From Polynucleobacter sp. MWH-Svant-W18 (GTDB taxonomy: Bacteria > Pseudomonadota > Gammaproteobacteria > Burkholderiales > Burkholderiaceae), in assembly GCF_018687495.1 (NCBI RefSeq), contig NZ_CP061293.1:1612001-1676000 (forward strand): a stretch of DNA of 64,000 bases. Reading direction: 5' to 3'. Numbering within the stretch: position 1 is the first letter of the stretch; each line of letters starts with the position of its first letter. The translations under genes were made by a program, and so were the position numbers. Of this stretch, positions 27,012 through 35,836 are shown piece by piece. The notes under the pieces are model-generated. The model saw only the letters and a program-made list of their open reading frames with translations. It was not told the DNA's origin and did not search any database.

Positions 27012-28114
27012 TATCTTTTTCTGTACTGCGGGTTAAATTCGCCAACGTGATAAATCATCCAAGTCAATGCGATTGGTAGCCATACTACCGAAACCCATTG
27101 CATCAAATCATTAAAATGTAACAAGCGTCCTTGATTCCAGTGCCGCAAGTTCATGATGAAATAGGGATTATCCGGCAAGACGTTAATGGCAATAGTGGCG
27201 ATACCTAAACAGCACAAAGCTAGCCAAAACTTACTTCCCTGACCTAAGCGCAAAGCCCATCTCAATAAAATGCTTGCTAACACCATGCCCCATAAGGCGC
27301 CTGCTGTCAGCCAGATCAAACTAAACTCGCCACCGAATTGCAGGGCTGTAAATAAGATCTTAATCAACACTGTTAAACACAGCAGTCCATTCAGAATTCG
27401 CCACTGCGGGGCCTTGGAACGTAACCCTAAAGACAGTAACAAAGCGACGCCAAGCCAACATAAAGCAGTGATTAAGGTCTCTTGGACTACTTGATTGATA
27501 ACTAGGGTTCCCCAATCAATCGAGCCAAAAATCGCATGGCCCCATACACCTGTACCCAACCAAGAACTTTGAGGATAAATTTGCGACCAAGGAAATAGTA
27601 GGAAAAGAGCGCAGGCACCCCAATTCAATCCAAACCATTGATCAAAACGTCGTCGTACAACGCTGCCTGATAACCATTGAGGGCCTAATGGAATGGCTAG
27701 CAAGCCCCCCAAGAGACCTCCAAAGATATTAGCCCACCAGTCCATCAAACTGGGTACTCGGGTGGGTAACCATGACTGTAAGGTCTCTACACTGATCGCC
27801 AAAATGGCGCTGAGGCTTAGAGCAATCCCCAAAGCAACAAAATTGCGCCACCGTGGATAAGCAGCAAATACCAACAAAAAACCAAACGGGATATATGCGA
27901 GGATATTGACTGAAACATCAAATAAAGTAATAAATCGCGGTAGAGGAGCGTCTATCCAAGACCAGGCATCAATGCCATTCTGAAAGTCAAAGTCAAAGGG
28001 ATTTAGGCTGATGTAAATGATCAAGAGTGCATAACTGAGGCTCATGACCCTAGCTAAAGGCATGGCCTGCAAAGGCCAAACAAACTTATAGGGGCGCTGA
28101 TCTTTTTGATCCAT
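27011..28114 (-). CDS. VanZ-family multipass membrane protein
   Basis: A 367-residue membrane protein with about ten helices. The VanZ-like domain occupies the first half (INPFDF at 38-43, DVSVNILAYIPFGFLLVFA near 65-82, SVETLQSWLPTRVPSLMDWWANIFGG near 105-130). VanZ proteins have no settled biochemical role. No Shine-Dalgarno is present; TAGAAT ends exactly six bases before the ATG. First gene of the operon that runs to the lipoprotein at 23442. Confidence 0.85.
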   Translation of the reverse strand: MDQKDQRPYKFVWPLQAMPLARVMSLSYALLIIYISLNPFDFDFQNGIDAWSWIDAPLPRFITLFDVSVNILAYIPFGFLLVFAAYPRWRNFVALGIALSLSAILAISVETLQSWLPTRVPSLMDWWANIFGGLLGGLLAIPLGPQWLSGSVVRRRFDQWFGLNWGACALFLLFPWSQIYPQSSWLGTGVWGHAIFGSIDWGTLVINQVVQETLITALCWLGVALLLSLGLRSKAPQWRILNGLLCLTVLIKILFTALQFGGEFSLIWLTAGALWGMVLASILLRWALRLGQGSKFWLALCCLGIATIAINVLPDNPYFIMNLRHWNQGRLLHFNDLMQWVSVVWLPIALTWMIYHVGEFNPQYRKR

Positions 28115-28120
28115 CCCACA

Positions 28121-28126
28121 ATTCTA
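28121..28126 (-). promoter_or_regulatory. TAGAAT -10 element six bases before the VanZ-family ATG
   Basis: Minus-strand TAGAAT with TGTGGG between it and the ATG at 28114. It lies 13 bases from the divergent birA -10. No -35 recognised. Confidence 0.4.
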
Positions 28127-28139
28127 GGTCAGACCTTTC

Positions 28140-28145
28140 TACAAT
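28140..28145 (+). promoter_or_regulatory. TACAAT -10 element six bases before the birA ATG
   Basis: Plus-strand TACAAT with GGCGAA before the ATG at 28152 and no Shine-Dalgarno. No -35 found at 16-18 bases. Confidence 0.4.
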
Positions 28146-28151
28146 GGCGAA

Positions 28152-28952
28152 ATGACTGCCAATTGCATCCTTGAACGCGTTACTGAAACTCAATCCACAA
28201 ATGATGACCTCCTGGAGCGCTGGCGCGCGGGAGAGCTTATTGACCCCGTCGCTCGGCTTGCCCATAAGCAAACCGCAGGCAAAGGCCGGGCAGGGCGGAG
28301 CTGGTTCGCCAAGCCAGGCGACTCCATCAGTTTTTCATTAGCCTACCCCTTCAAAAGAACCCCCGCAGAAATGACTGGACTGAGTCTTCTGGTTGGAATG
28401 GCTGTCATTACCGGAATCGCAGAAGCCTTAAATCTTGATTCCAATGTTTTGCATCAAGCAGGCTTACGCTTAAAGTGGCCAAATGATTTACTTCTAAATA
28501 ACAGCAAACTCGGCGGCATTCTCATAGAGGGCGGCCAAGCCAAAGCAGGCGATAGCACTTGGATGATTATTGGCATTGGCATGAACTTGCGCAATCGCGC
28601 TGCTATTGAAGCTGGACTTGATAATCCGTCTGGACTCAAGATAAGCGCACTAGATCAACTCATTACAGCGCCTGCAGAGTTACCCGATACGGAATATCTT
28701 TGGATCAAATTGATTGCAGCTCTAGAGAGTGCACTCAAGCAATTCGATGAAGTCGGTTTTGCCCCATACCAAGCACAATGGAAACACTGGGATGCCTACA
28801 CTGGTCAGGCGGTGTCTATATCGGGTATCGGCAAAGAGCCCATTCATGGTATTTCACAAGGCATTAATGAAACCGGCGCATTACTATTGCAGCAAGACAA
28901 TAAAACGCTCGTGATTCATGCGGGCGATGTATCCCTAAGAGCACAATCATGA
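28152..28952 (+). CDS. birA: Biotin-[acetyl-CoA-carboxylase] ligase
   Basis: Attaches biotin to the biotin carboxyl carrier protein. The 266-residue protein lacks the N-terminal helix-turn-helix of E. coli BirA, so it is a ligase only. Signatures: ETQSTND (about 12), the biotinyl-AMP loop AGKGRAGRSW (near 43-52) and LKWPNDLL with GGILIEG. It overlaps coaX by four bases, a common betaproteobacterial pair. Confidence 0.94.
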   Translation: MTANCILERVTETQSTNDDLLERWRAGELIDPVARLAHKQTAGKGRAGRSWFAKPGDSISFSLAYPFKRTPAEMTGLSLLVGMAVITGIAEALNLDSNVLHQAGLRLKWPNDLLLNNSKLGGILIEGGQAKAGDSTWMIIGIGMNLRNRAAIEAGLDNPSGLKISALDQLITAPAELPDTEYLWIKLIAALESALKQFDEVGFAPYQAQWKHWDAYTGQAVSISGIGKEPIHGISQGINETGALLLQQDNKTLVIHAGDVSLRAQS

Positions 28953-29761
28953 GCCTTTATTTACTGTTTGATGTTGGCAATACACGCCTTAAATGGGCTG
29001 CAGTTGAGTCTACTCAACAACCCTCAGACCGACAGAAAAAGCTATGGGCTTACTCTGGATCGATTAGCAGTAAATCTTTAGCCTCGCCTGAACATAAAGC
29101 AGAGCTAACAGATTACATTTCGAAGACTTTACCCAAACCTGATGCGATTGGCTTTACTTGCGTTGCTGGTAGCGAAGCTATTGAAAATCTCAAATCACTT
29201 TTTCCACAATGGAGTGATGTCCTTTGGCAGCAGCTCAAAGGCAATAGTGAATGTGCGGGCCTGCGGACACTCTATCAAGATTCGAGCAAGCTTGGTGCCG
29301 ATCGCTGGGCTGCAATGATTGGGGCACGCGCACTTTCAAACACCAATACCATCGTCGTTAATGCCGGCACCGCAACTACCATAGACCTTCTCGGTGCTAA
29401 TGGAGTGCACTATGGTGGCTGGATATTGCCAGGACTTGAGCTGATGCAAAAGAGTTTAGCGGGTAATACAGCCGCACTCCCTCTGGCCGTGCGTGAGGGA
29501 GACTCTGATGGATTTGGTTTATCAACTAATCAAGCCATTATTGGTGGATGTGATGCTGCACAAATTGGCGCTATTCAGTATGCAGTCGCTCTAGCAAAAG
29601 AAATGAATTGTCCAGTTGAGCGAATTTGGCTTGATGGCGGCAATGCTCAGATTTTGGCTAGAGAGATGAACAAAATGAAATCTCAAACTTCCTGCGCAAT
29701 AGAGATGACTGAGGGCTTAGTGCTACGAGGAATTTGGGCGTGGCTACTACAAAATCTCTAA
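28949..29761 (+). CDS. coaX: Type III pantothenate kinase
   Basis: First step of coenzyme A synthesis, phosphorylating pantothenate. The 270-residue protein has the ASKHA nucleotide fold: FDVGNTRLKWA at 7-17, KLGADRWAAMIGA (about 113), NAGTATTIDLL (near 137) and GGWILPGLELM. The stop interlocks with that of hldE2 on the other strand. Confidence 0.94.
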   Translation: MSLYLLFDVGNTRLKWAAVESTQQPSDRQKKLWAYSGSISSKSLASPEHKAELTDYISKTLPKPDAIGFTCVAGSEAIENLKSLFPQWSDVLWQQLKGNSECAGLRTLYQDSSKLGADRWAAMIGARALSNTNTIVVNAGTATTIDLLGANGVHYGGWILPGLELMQKSLAGNTAALPLAVREGDSDGFGLSTNQAIIGGCDAAQIGAIQYAVALAKEMNCPVERIWLDGGNAQILAREMNKMKSQTSCAIEMTEGLVLRGIWAWLLQNL

Positions 29762-30246
29762 GAGCGGATCTTACCTAACAAGCTTGTCGTAGAGCGCTCG
29801 TATAAGAATGGGATCGCAATAGCTTTTCCGCCCCAGGTCTTGACTAACTTTGTTTCCGCTAGAGTATCGATTTCATAATCGCCACCCTTGACGTAAATAT
29901 CGGGGCGAATTTCTTCAATCAAATTCACTGGCGTTTGCTCAGTAAAAAGCACTGCCATATCAACACTCTCCAGCGCAGCTAACAGCGCCTGTCGATCTGC
30001 TTCAGAATTAATAGGTCGGTCATCACCCTTACCCAGCATCTTTACTGAGCTATCTGAGTTCACCCCCACTACCAAACTTGCCCCTAAAGCACGAGCCTGT
30101 GCCAAATAACTGGCGTGACCTCGATGCAAAATATCAAACACTCCATTAGTAAAAACCAAGGGTCTAGGTAGTTTTGCCACTCGGCTAGCCAGTTCATCTA
30201 GGGGGCAAATTTTGGATTCGAAAGAGGGCGGTGGCAATGTACTCAT
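29758..30246 (-). CDS. hldE2: D-glycero-beta-D-manno-heptose 1-phosphate adenylyltransferase
   Basis: Makes ADP-heptose precursors for the lipopolysaccharide core. The 162-residue protein is the stand-alone second domain of E. coli HldE, with the nucleotidyltransferase signature TNGVFDILHRGHASYL (near 33-48) and KGGDYEIDTL. The kinase domain must be encoded elsewhere. TAATAT ends six bases before the ATG and no Shine-Dalgarno is seen. Confidence 0.93.
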   Translation of the reverse strand: MSTLPPPSFESKICPLDELASRVAKLPRPLVFTNGVFDILHRGHASYLAQARALGASLVVGVNSDSSVKMLGKGDDRPINSEADRQALLAALESVDMAVLFTEQTPVNLIEEIRPDIYVKGGDYEIDTLAETKLVKTWGGKAIAIPFLYERSTTSLLGKIRS

Positions 30247-30252
30247 AACTCA

Positions 30253-30258
30253 ATATTA
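30253..30258 (-). promoter_or_regulatory. TAATAT -10 element six bases before the hldE2 ATG
   Basis: Minus-strand TAATAT followed by TGAGTT and the ATG at 30246. Just upstream lies a 6-4-6 inverted repeat (AGCATT/AATGCT, 30261-30276) in the space shared with the divergent glutathione peroxidase gene. Confidence 0.4.
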
Positions 30259-30338
30259 ATAGCATTAGCCAATGCTCAGCGATATTGCCCAGAATGTCTT
30301 AGACTTGCACTCTATTCACCCAATCCCAGAAGGTCTCA

Positions 30339-30932
30339 ATGCCTCGCCAGATATCATCTTACCCGCGCCATCTCATCAGCGTCTGGGTCTTTGCCCTCCT
30401 GACAATGATCTGGGGTAGCCAAACTGCCAATGCAGCCTCCAGCTGTAGCCCTCTCCTCTCCCAAACCTTTTTGCGCCTTCAAGATGAAGTACCTCAAAGC
30501 CTTTGCCAATATCAGGGCAAAGTCATTTTGGTTGTGAATACTGCTAGCTTTTGCGGCTTTACCAGCCAATATGAAGGTCTGGAGAAAATCTATGCGAAAT
30601 ATAAAGATCAAGGTTTTGTAGTGTTAGGCTTCCCTTCCAACGACTTCGGACAACAAGAGCCTGGCAGCAATAAAGAAATCGCTGACTTTTGCAAGAATAC
30701 TTATGACGTGAAATTTCCGATGTTCGCTAAGAGCTCAGTGACTGGTAGTAATGCGAATCCATTATTCAAAATGTTGATTGCGAAAACAGGCACAACACCT
30801 AAATGGAATTTCTATAAATATTTGATTGATCGTAATGGCAAAGTAGTGGATTCGTATGGAAGTATGACTAAGCCAACGAGTGGCAGCATCACTAGCGAAA
30901 TCGAAAAGCTTTTGGGAGAAAAGTCCCAGTGA
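30339..30932 (+). CDS. Exported glutathione peroxidase-family protein
   Basis: Reduces hydroperoxides with thiols. The 197-residue protein has a signal peptide (cleavage near TANA, about 32) and the catalytic residues Cys72 in NTASFCGFTSQYEGL, Gln in FGQQEPGS and Trp in PKWNFYKYL; Cys stands where some homologues have selenocysteine. GAAGG five bases before the ATG. It starts the five-gene overlapping lipid operon, where removal of lipid peroxides fits. Confidence 0.9.
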   Translation: MPRQISSYPRHLISVWVFALLTMIWGSQTANAASSCSPLLSQTFLRLQDEVPQSLCQYQGKVILVVNTASFCGFTSQYEGLEKIYAKYKDQGFVVLGFPSNDFGQQEPGSNKEIADFCKNTYDVKFPMFAKSSVTGSNANPLFKMLIAKTGTTPKWNFYKYLIDRNGKVVDSYGSMTKPTSGSITSEIEKLLGEKSQ

Positions 30933-32317
30933 CCAAAAAAAGAATTGCCATTATTGGCGCTGGGATCTCTGGTCTTGGTTGTGCATATGCCTTAAGACAG
31001 CATCCTGAATTTGAAATCACCCTTTATGAGGGCGGCGATCATATTGGCGGACATAGCAATACGGTTGATTTGACTTGCGAAATCAATGGTCAGAGAGTGA
31101 CACATGGTGTAGATACTGGGTTCTTGGTTTTTAATCGGAAAACTTATCCCCGCTTGGTACGTCTCTTTGAAGAGATTGATGCTCCTAAAGCGCCTTCTGA
31201 AATGTCTTTCTCGGTCTCCATCGATACATCTGAGAAGGGCCAGTCTCATCGAAATATTGAATGGGCTGGCAATGATCTCAATTCTTTCTTTGGTCAAAGA
31301 TCTAACTTACTGTCTCCGTCTTTCTGGAGAATGGCATACGACATCTTGCGCTTTAACCAACTGGCGACAAAGTTGGCTCAGGCTCAAATTGAAGCAGGCC
31401 ATCTTTATAAAGAGCCGGATGAATCGATTGCCAACTTTTTAGATCGCAATCGATTGAGCCAAAGCTTTAGAGAGAATTATTTTCTGCCAATGATTGGCGC
31501 TATCTGGTCTTGCTCTGTCGAGCAGATGCTGCAATTTCCCATCCAAACTATGGTGCGCTTTTGTCATAACCATGGTTTATTACAAATTCAGAATCGCCCT
31601 CAATGGCTAACCATCAAAGGTGGCTCACGAGAGTATGTGAAGCGCATTGTGGCAGCCCTCGAATCCCATCAAGTACATATCCTACGTGAGAGTGTTGTAC
31701 GCGTGAATGCTTCACGAGATGGCTCCTCACAAGTGGAGGTCATTAGCCCCTCCGGGAGCGCCTGGTTCGATGAGGTAGTCATGGCATGCCATAGCGATCA
31801 AACCCTCGATCTCGTTCACGGCATAGCCCAGCAAGCCCGAAATATTCTGGCGGCCATCCCATATCAAAAAAATCGCGCCATTCTCCACACCGACGAGCAC
31901 TTTCTTCCTGAAACAAAGCGCTGTTGGGCTGCCTGGAACTACACCGCCAAAGCGGGGATACACACTTCGGCAAAACAACACGTCAGCGTGAACTATTTGA
32001 TTAATCGCTTACAGCCGCTGCCAGTGGAGCTCAAAGATACACAAATTATCGTGAGCTTAAATCCCTCAGCTGAGCCAAATCCAAAGTTGATTCATCAAGA
32101 AATTCATTACTCTCACCCAGTGTTTGATATGAATGCTATTCAGGCTCAAAAAGAGTTGCCGCTGATTCAAGGAACGGGATCTATCTGGTACTGCGGTGCT
32201 TGGACGGGCTTTGGCTTTCATGAGGATGGCTTACGCTCTGGCGAATTGGTTGCAGAAGCATTGATTGAGAGCACTCACTCGCCACGCCAAACCCACCCCG
32301 AGCAAGATGCACATTAA
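30929..32317 (+). CDS. NAD(P)/FAD-dependent amine-oxidase-like flavoprotein
   Basis: A 462-residue flavoprotein of the COG2907 type, starting at GTG. The FAD-binding GAGISGLGCAYAL (10-22) and GGDHIGGHSNTV match the family; the C-terminal GAWTGFGFHEDGLRSG contains the second flavin-binding block. Members next to Cfa and DUF1365 genes act or are thought to act on fatty-acyl chains of phospholipids. It overlaps the peroxidase gene by four bases. Confidence 0.85.
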   Translation: MTKKRIAIIGAGISGLGCAYALRQHPEFEITLYEGGDHIGGHSNTVDLTCEINGQRVTHGVDTGFLVFNRKTYPRLVRLFEEIDAPKAPSEMSFSVSIDTSEKGQSHRNIEWAGNDLNSFFGQRSNLLSPSFWRMAYDILRFNQLATKLAQAQIEAGHLYKEPDESIANFLDRNRLSQSFRENYFLPMIGAIWSCSVEQMLQFPIQTMVRFCHNHGLLQIQNRPQWLTIKGGSREYVKRIVAALESHQVHILRESVVRVNASRDGSSQVEVISPSGSAWFDEVVMACHSDQTLDLVHGIAQQARNILAAIPYQKNRAILHTDEHFLPETKRCWAAWNYTAKAGIHTSAKQHVSVNYLINRLQPLPVELKDTQIIVSLNPSAEPNPKLIHQEIHYSHPVFDMNAIQAQKELPLIQGTGSIWYCGAWTGFGFHEDGLRSGELVAEALIESTHSPRQTHPEQDAH

Positions 32318-33103
32318 ATGAGTCAGGCCAAGATTAACTTTGGGGTTGTTAAGCATCGCCGCTTTCGGCCAGCACAAAATGCCTTTGGCTATGGTGTATT
32401 CACCGTATCGATCCCGATGCGCGCTAGAAAAGACAATCTGAAGTTACTCAGCCAGCATGGACTAAAAGACAATCAATTGGGCTTATTTTCTTTTTTTGAT
32501 AAAGACCATGGCACGGGCGCAGCTGATAGCCTCCAATGGATTGAGCAGATCCTTCACGATAACCAAATTCAAAATGTTGATGGGGAAATCTGGCTGCAGA
32601 CATTTCCTAGGGTACTAGGCTATGTATTTAATCCTGTGAGTTTTTGGATTTGTACTCGAGCAGACGGTCAAGTTCAAGCTGTATTAGCTGAGGTTAATAA
32701 TACTTTTGGCGAGCGTCACTGCTACTTATTAGCTAAGCCTAATGGTGAAGCATTGCGCTCCGGAGAAACCTTAACTAGCCAAAAAGTATTCCATGTTTCA
32801 CCGTTTTGTGATGTGCGAGGTGACTACCATTTTCGTTTCCTCTTTCCTCAGGATAGCAACAGCGGAAATCATTCAGTGTGCCGGATTGAGCTCCACGAAG
32901 ATGGGCTCCCGCTCATCAATACCAGCATTAGCGGAACCAGCCGTCCCTTAAGCTCATCGTCTCTTTGGCTGGCTTTTCTTCGCTACCCCTTAATGAGTCT
33001 GGGCGTGATCTTTCGCATCCATTGGCAAGCATTGAAATTATGGCTAAAAGGTGTACCCTTTCATACAAAACCCCATCCACCGGAATTCGAAGTTAGCAAA
33101 TGA
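32318..33103 (+). CDS. DUF1365-family protein
   Basis: A 261-residue DUF1365 protein. Characteristic segments are KHRRFRPAQNAFGYGVF near 12-28, FPRVLGYVFNPVSFWIC (about 95-110), EVNNTFGERHCYLL and the FHVSPFCDVRGDYHFRF block. No enzymatic activity is established from sequence. Its ATG directly follows the preceding stop, and cfa overlaps its end by four bases. Confidence 0.88.
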   Translation: MSQAKINFGVVKHRRFRPAQNAFGYGVFTVSIPMRARKDNLKLLSQHGLKDNQLGLFSFFDKDHGTGAADSLQWIEQILHDNQIQNVDGEIWLQTFPRVLGYVFNPVSFWICTRADGQVQAVLAEVNNTFGERHCYLLAKPNGEALRSGETLTSQKVFHVSPFCDVRGDYHFRFLFPQDSNSGNHSVCRIELHEDGLPLINTSISGTSRPLSSSSLWLAFLRYPLMSLGVIFRIHWQALKLWLKGVPFHTKPHPPEFEVSK

Positions 33104-34395
33104 ACCGTCCTGGACAATCTTTACTCTCGCGACTGAATTTTGTGCGACCTCAAAATCGAGCTGTAAAAACATCTCCATCTAGAGTCAGCACTGAAACACT
33201 ATTACGCCTTTTGTCAAAGCTGAGTAGCGGTTATTTAAGAATGACTCTACCGGATGGCAAAGTCAGGGAGTTTGGCAACCCAAACGATGCCCTGCATGCT
33301 GAGATTCATATCTTGAACTGGGCAGTATTCAAGCAAGTGCTGTCTCATGGTGACATTGGCTTTGCTGAAAGTTATATCCGCGGTGAATGGAACACCCCGG
33401 ATTTAAAAGCTATTCTGGAACTGGCAATTCGTAACCGTCAGATTCTCGAAAAAGCCATTTATGGCAGCTGGTATGGCTCACTGCTCTATCGCGTCAGACA
33501 CTGGCTCAGAGATAACAGCAAGTCTGGCAGTCGTAAAAATATTCATGCCCACTATGATTTGGGCAATGCATTCTATGCGCTATGGCTTGATCCAACCATG
33601 AGTTACTCTAGCGCTTGGTTTTCGGGTGATGAACAACAATCTCTTGCCGATGCCCAGAGAGCAAAGATTAGACGTATCTTAAAATCACTCCAAATCAAAC
33701 CTGGCGATCACGTCTTAGAAATTGGTTGTGGTTGGGGTGGCGTTATGGAAGAAGCCCTTCAGAACAATATTTCCATTACCGGCTTAACCCTATCTACTGA
33801 ACAGCAAGCATTTGCCAAAGATCGTCTCCAAAAGATTCAGTCTGCAATGGCGCACCCGAGCACATTTGAGGTTCGACTCCAGGACTACCGAGATTGCCAA
33901 GAGCAATTTGAAGGGATCGCCTCAGTAGAAATGTTTGAGGCAGTTGGTGAAAAACATTGGCCTGAATACTTCCAGACGATAGCGAAATGCCTCAAGGCAG
34001 GTGGTAAAGCCTGTATTCAAACGATTGTGATTGCAGAAGAACTCTTTGAGCGCTATCGCCACAATACGGACTTCATTCAACAATATGTCTTTCCTGGCGG
34101 AATGCTACCCTCTCGCTCCAGCTTTAAAGAATATGCTGCTAAGGCAGGGCTTCAAATTGAATCCGAATTTGCTTTCGGAGCTGATTATGCAAAAACACTT
34201 TGCCTATGGAGAGATGCCTTTAATCAAAAATTATCTGAAATTCATCGCCTAGGTTTTGATGAGGCCTTCATTCGTCTCTGGAATTTCTACTTAATGTATT
34301 GTGCAGCTGGCTTTTCAGAGCGCAATATCGATGTCGTGCAATTCACTTTGAGCCATAAACCCCCACAAGCATCCCCTGATGCTCTGAGCATATGA
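33100..34395 (+). CDS. cfa: Cyclopropane-fatty-acyl-phospholipid synthase-like methyltransferase
   Basis: SAM-dependent enzyme that transfers a methyl or methylene group to the double bond of membrane acyl chains. The 431-residue protein has the acidic-lipid N-domain and the SAM motif LEIGCGWGGVME (near 205-215); HAHYDLGN-type HYDLGNAFYALWLD, FEAVGEKHWPEYF and FIQQYVFPGGMLPS are conserved. The neighbours suggest it may form a modified methylated or furan fatty acid rather than simple cyclopropane, so the symbol names only the family. Confidence 0.9.
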   Translation: MNRPGQSLLSRLNFVRPQNRAVKTSPSRVSTETLLRLLSKLSSGYLRMTLPDGKVREFGNPNDALHAEIHILNWAVFKQVLSHGDIGFAESYIRGEWNTPDLKAILELAIRNRQILEKAIYGSWYGSLLYRVRHWLRDNSKSGSRKNIHAHYDLGNAFYALWLDPTMSYSSAWFSGDEQQSLADAQRAKIRRILKSLQIKPGDHVLEIGCGWGGVMEEALQNNISITGLTLSTEQQAFAKDRLQKIQSAMAHPSTFEVRLQDYRDCQEQFEGIASVEMFEAVGEKHWPEYFQTIAKCLKAGGKACIQTIVIAEELFERYRHNTDFIQQYVFPGGMLPSRSSFKEYAAKAGLQIESEFAFGADYAKTLCLWRDAFNQKLSEIHRLGFDEAFIRLWNFYLMYCAAGFSERNIDVVQFTLSHKPPQASPDALSI

Positions 34396-35168
34396 AACAA
34401 AAGGGTATTTCATCCTTCTCTGGTAAACGTGTTTGGATCATTGGCGCCTCCAGCGGAATTGGCGAGGCCTGTGCAAAAGCGCTTCTTCGCGCTGGTGCAA
34501 AGATTGCTATTTCGAGTAGAAGGGCTGAGCGCCTGAATCAAATTGCTTCTCTTGGGAATGCAGAGCAAGCATTGGTTTTGCCATTAGACGTAACCAATCA
34601 GACTCAATTGGAAAATGGCTATCAATCAATCCTCAATGTTTGGGGTGGCATTGATTTATTGTTATTTGTTTCCGGCATTTACATTCCACTAAGGGCTGAC
34701 GACTTTGATATCAAAGCCGCAGAGCAAACAATTGATGCAAACTTATTGGGCCCAATGCGCGCTGTAGGACTTGTACTTCCCGAAATGCTCAAAGCCCATG
34801 CCGGCCATATTGCAATTGTAGGTAGTGTTGCAGGATACAGCGGCCTTCCTAAGGCCTTGGCCTATGGCCCAAGCAAGGCGGCAATTATTAACTTCTGCGA
34901 AATCCTCTATTACGACTTACTTCCTCAAGGGGTGAGCGTTCATATGATTTCACCGGGCTTTGTAGCAACCGAGGCGACCGCTCAGAACGATTTTGAAATG
35001 CCGGCCTTAATCAGCGCTGAAGAGGCTGCCGCTGAGATCTTGTCTGGAATTCAAGCGGGGGAATTTGATATCCACTTTCCCAAGCGATTTTCTAGATTCT
35101 TAAAGTTTTTAAGAATCCTGCCATACCCCATTTACTTTTGGATTGTGCGGCGCTTTGCAAAGATTTAA
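34392..35168 (+). CDS. Short-chain dehydrogenase/reductase
   Basis: A 258-residue SDR with GASSGIGEACAKAL (18-31), the NANLLG-equivalent DANLLG and active-site Tyr-Lys in YGPSKAA (about 156-162). Substrate unknown; end placement in the five-gene operon suggests a fatty-acid-related oxidoreduction. It overlaps cfa by four bases. A hairpin spans its stop and the dsbA stop. Confidence 0.88.
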   Translation: MKQKGISSFSGKRVWIIGASSGIGEACAKALLRAGAKIAISSRRAERLNQIASLGNAEQALVLPLDVTNQTQLENGYQSILNVWGGIDLLLFVSGIYIPLRADDFDIKAAEQTIDANLLGPMRAVGLVLPEMLKAHAGHIAIVGSVAGYSGLPKALAYGPSKAAIINFCEILYYDLLPQGVSVHMISPGFVATEATAQNDFEMPALISAEEAAAEILSGIQAGEFDIHFPKRFSRFLKFLRILPYPIYFWIVRRFAKI

Positions 35169-35196
35169 GCAGTGGTGCTACGTAGTTACTACTGCT
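35168..35196. terminator. Hairpin across convergent stops of the SDR gene and dsbA
   Basis: AGCAGTGGT pairs with ACTACTGCT (nine pairs, one G-U) around an eleven-base loop. It includes the SDR stop and the dsbA stop. The trailing T-richness is modest in both directions (TATATTTAT, TTAAATCTTT), so it may act as a weak bidirectional terminator. Confidence 0.4.
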
Positions 35197-35836
35197 TATA
35201 TTTATCTTTGCGAATTTTATCCTCAAGATAATCCATCACCAAAATAGCTTTGGCTTTGCTGCCAGCAATGGATGGGGAGGTGACATATTTGCCCTGCATC
35301 ACAATTGTTGGTACGCCATCGATGCGATAAGCCTCAGTTAATTGCTTGGCTGCACGAGCCTTTGAGACGATCGCAAAGGATCGGTAAGTTGCTAAGAAAG
35401 TATTGCGATCGATACCTTGGGATGCGACCCAATCAGCAATCTCAGATTCCGTGAGTAAACGCTTATTTTCCTTATGCATCGCATACATTACTTTTTCATT
35501 TAACGCATCGCCCTTACCCATAGCCTCTAAGGCATAGAAAAATTGGCTGTGCGGCAAGAAGTCATCACGAAATGCTACTGGCACTCTACGGAAAGATACA
35601 TCCTTAGGCTGACGTTTGACCCAAGCACTCAGGTCTGGCTCAAAGTCATAGCAATGTGGGCAACCATACCAAAAGAACTCGATCACCTCTACTTTGCCCT
35701 TCACCTCTAAAGGTTGAGCGTTAGGTAAGACACGGTAATCGAAACCCTCTTCAATCTTTGTACTTTGTGCGCTAACAATCCCGCTTAAGCAAAAAATAGA
35801 TAGTGCGATAAAAATTCTTTTACTAAATGAAATCAT
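35189..35836 (-). CDS. dsbA: Periplasmic thiol:disulfide interchange protein DsbA
   Basis: Oxidises cysteine pairs in exported proteins. The 215-residue protein has a signal peptide (about 1-23) and a thioredoxin fold with active site CPHC in EFFWYGCPHCYDFEP, and a cis-Pro segment GVPTIVMQ. Its ATG overlaps the SPOR gene stop by four bases. Confidence 0.94.
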   Translation of the reverse strand: MISFSKRIFIALSIFCLSGIVSAQSTKIEEGFDYRVLPNAQPLEVKGKVEVIEFFWYGCPHCYDFEPDLSAWVKRQPKDVSFRRVPVAFRDDFLPHSQFFYALEAMGKGDALNEKVMYAMHKENKRLLTESEIADWVASQGIDRNTFLATYRSFAIVSKARAAKQLTEAYRIDGVPTIVMQGKYVTSPSIAGSKAKAILVMDYLEDKIRKDKYKQ

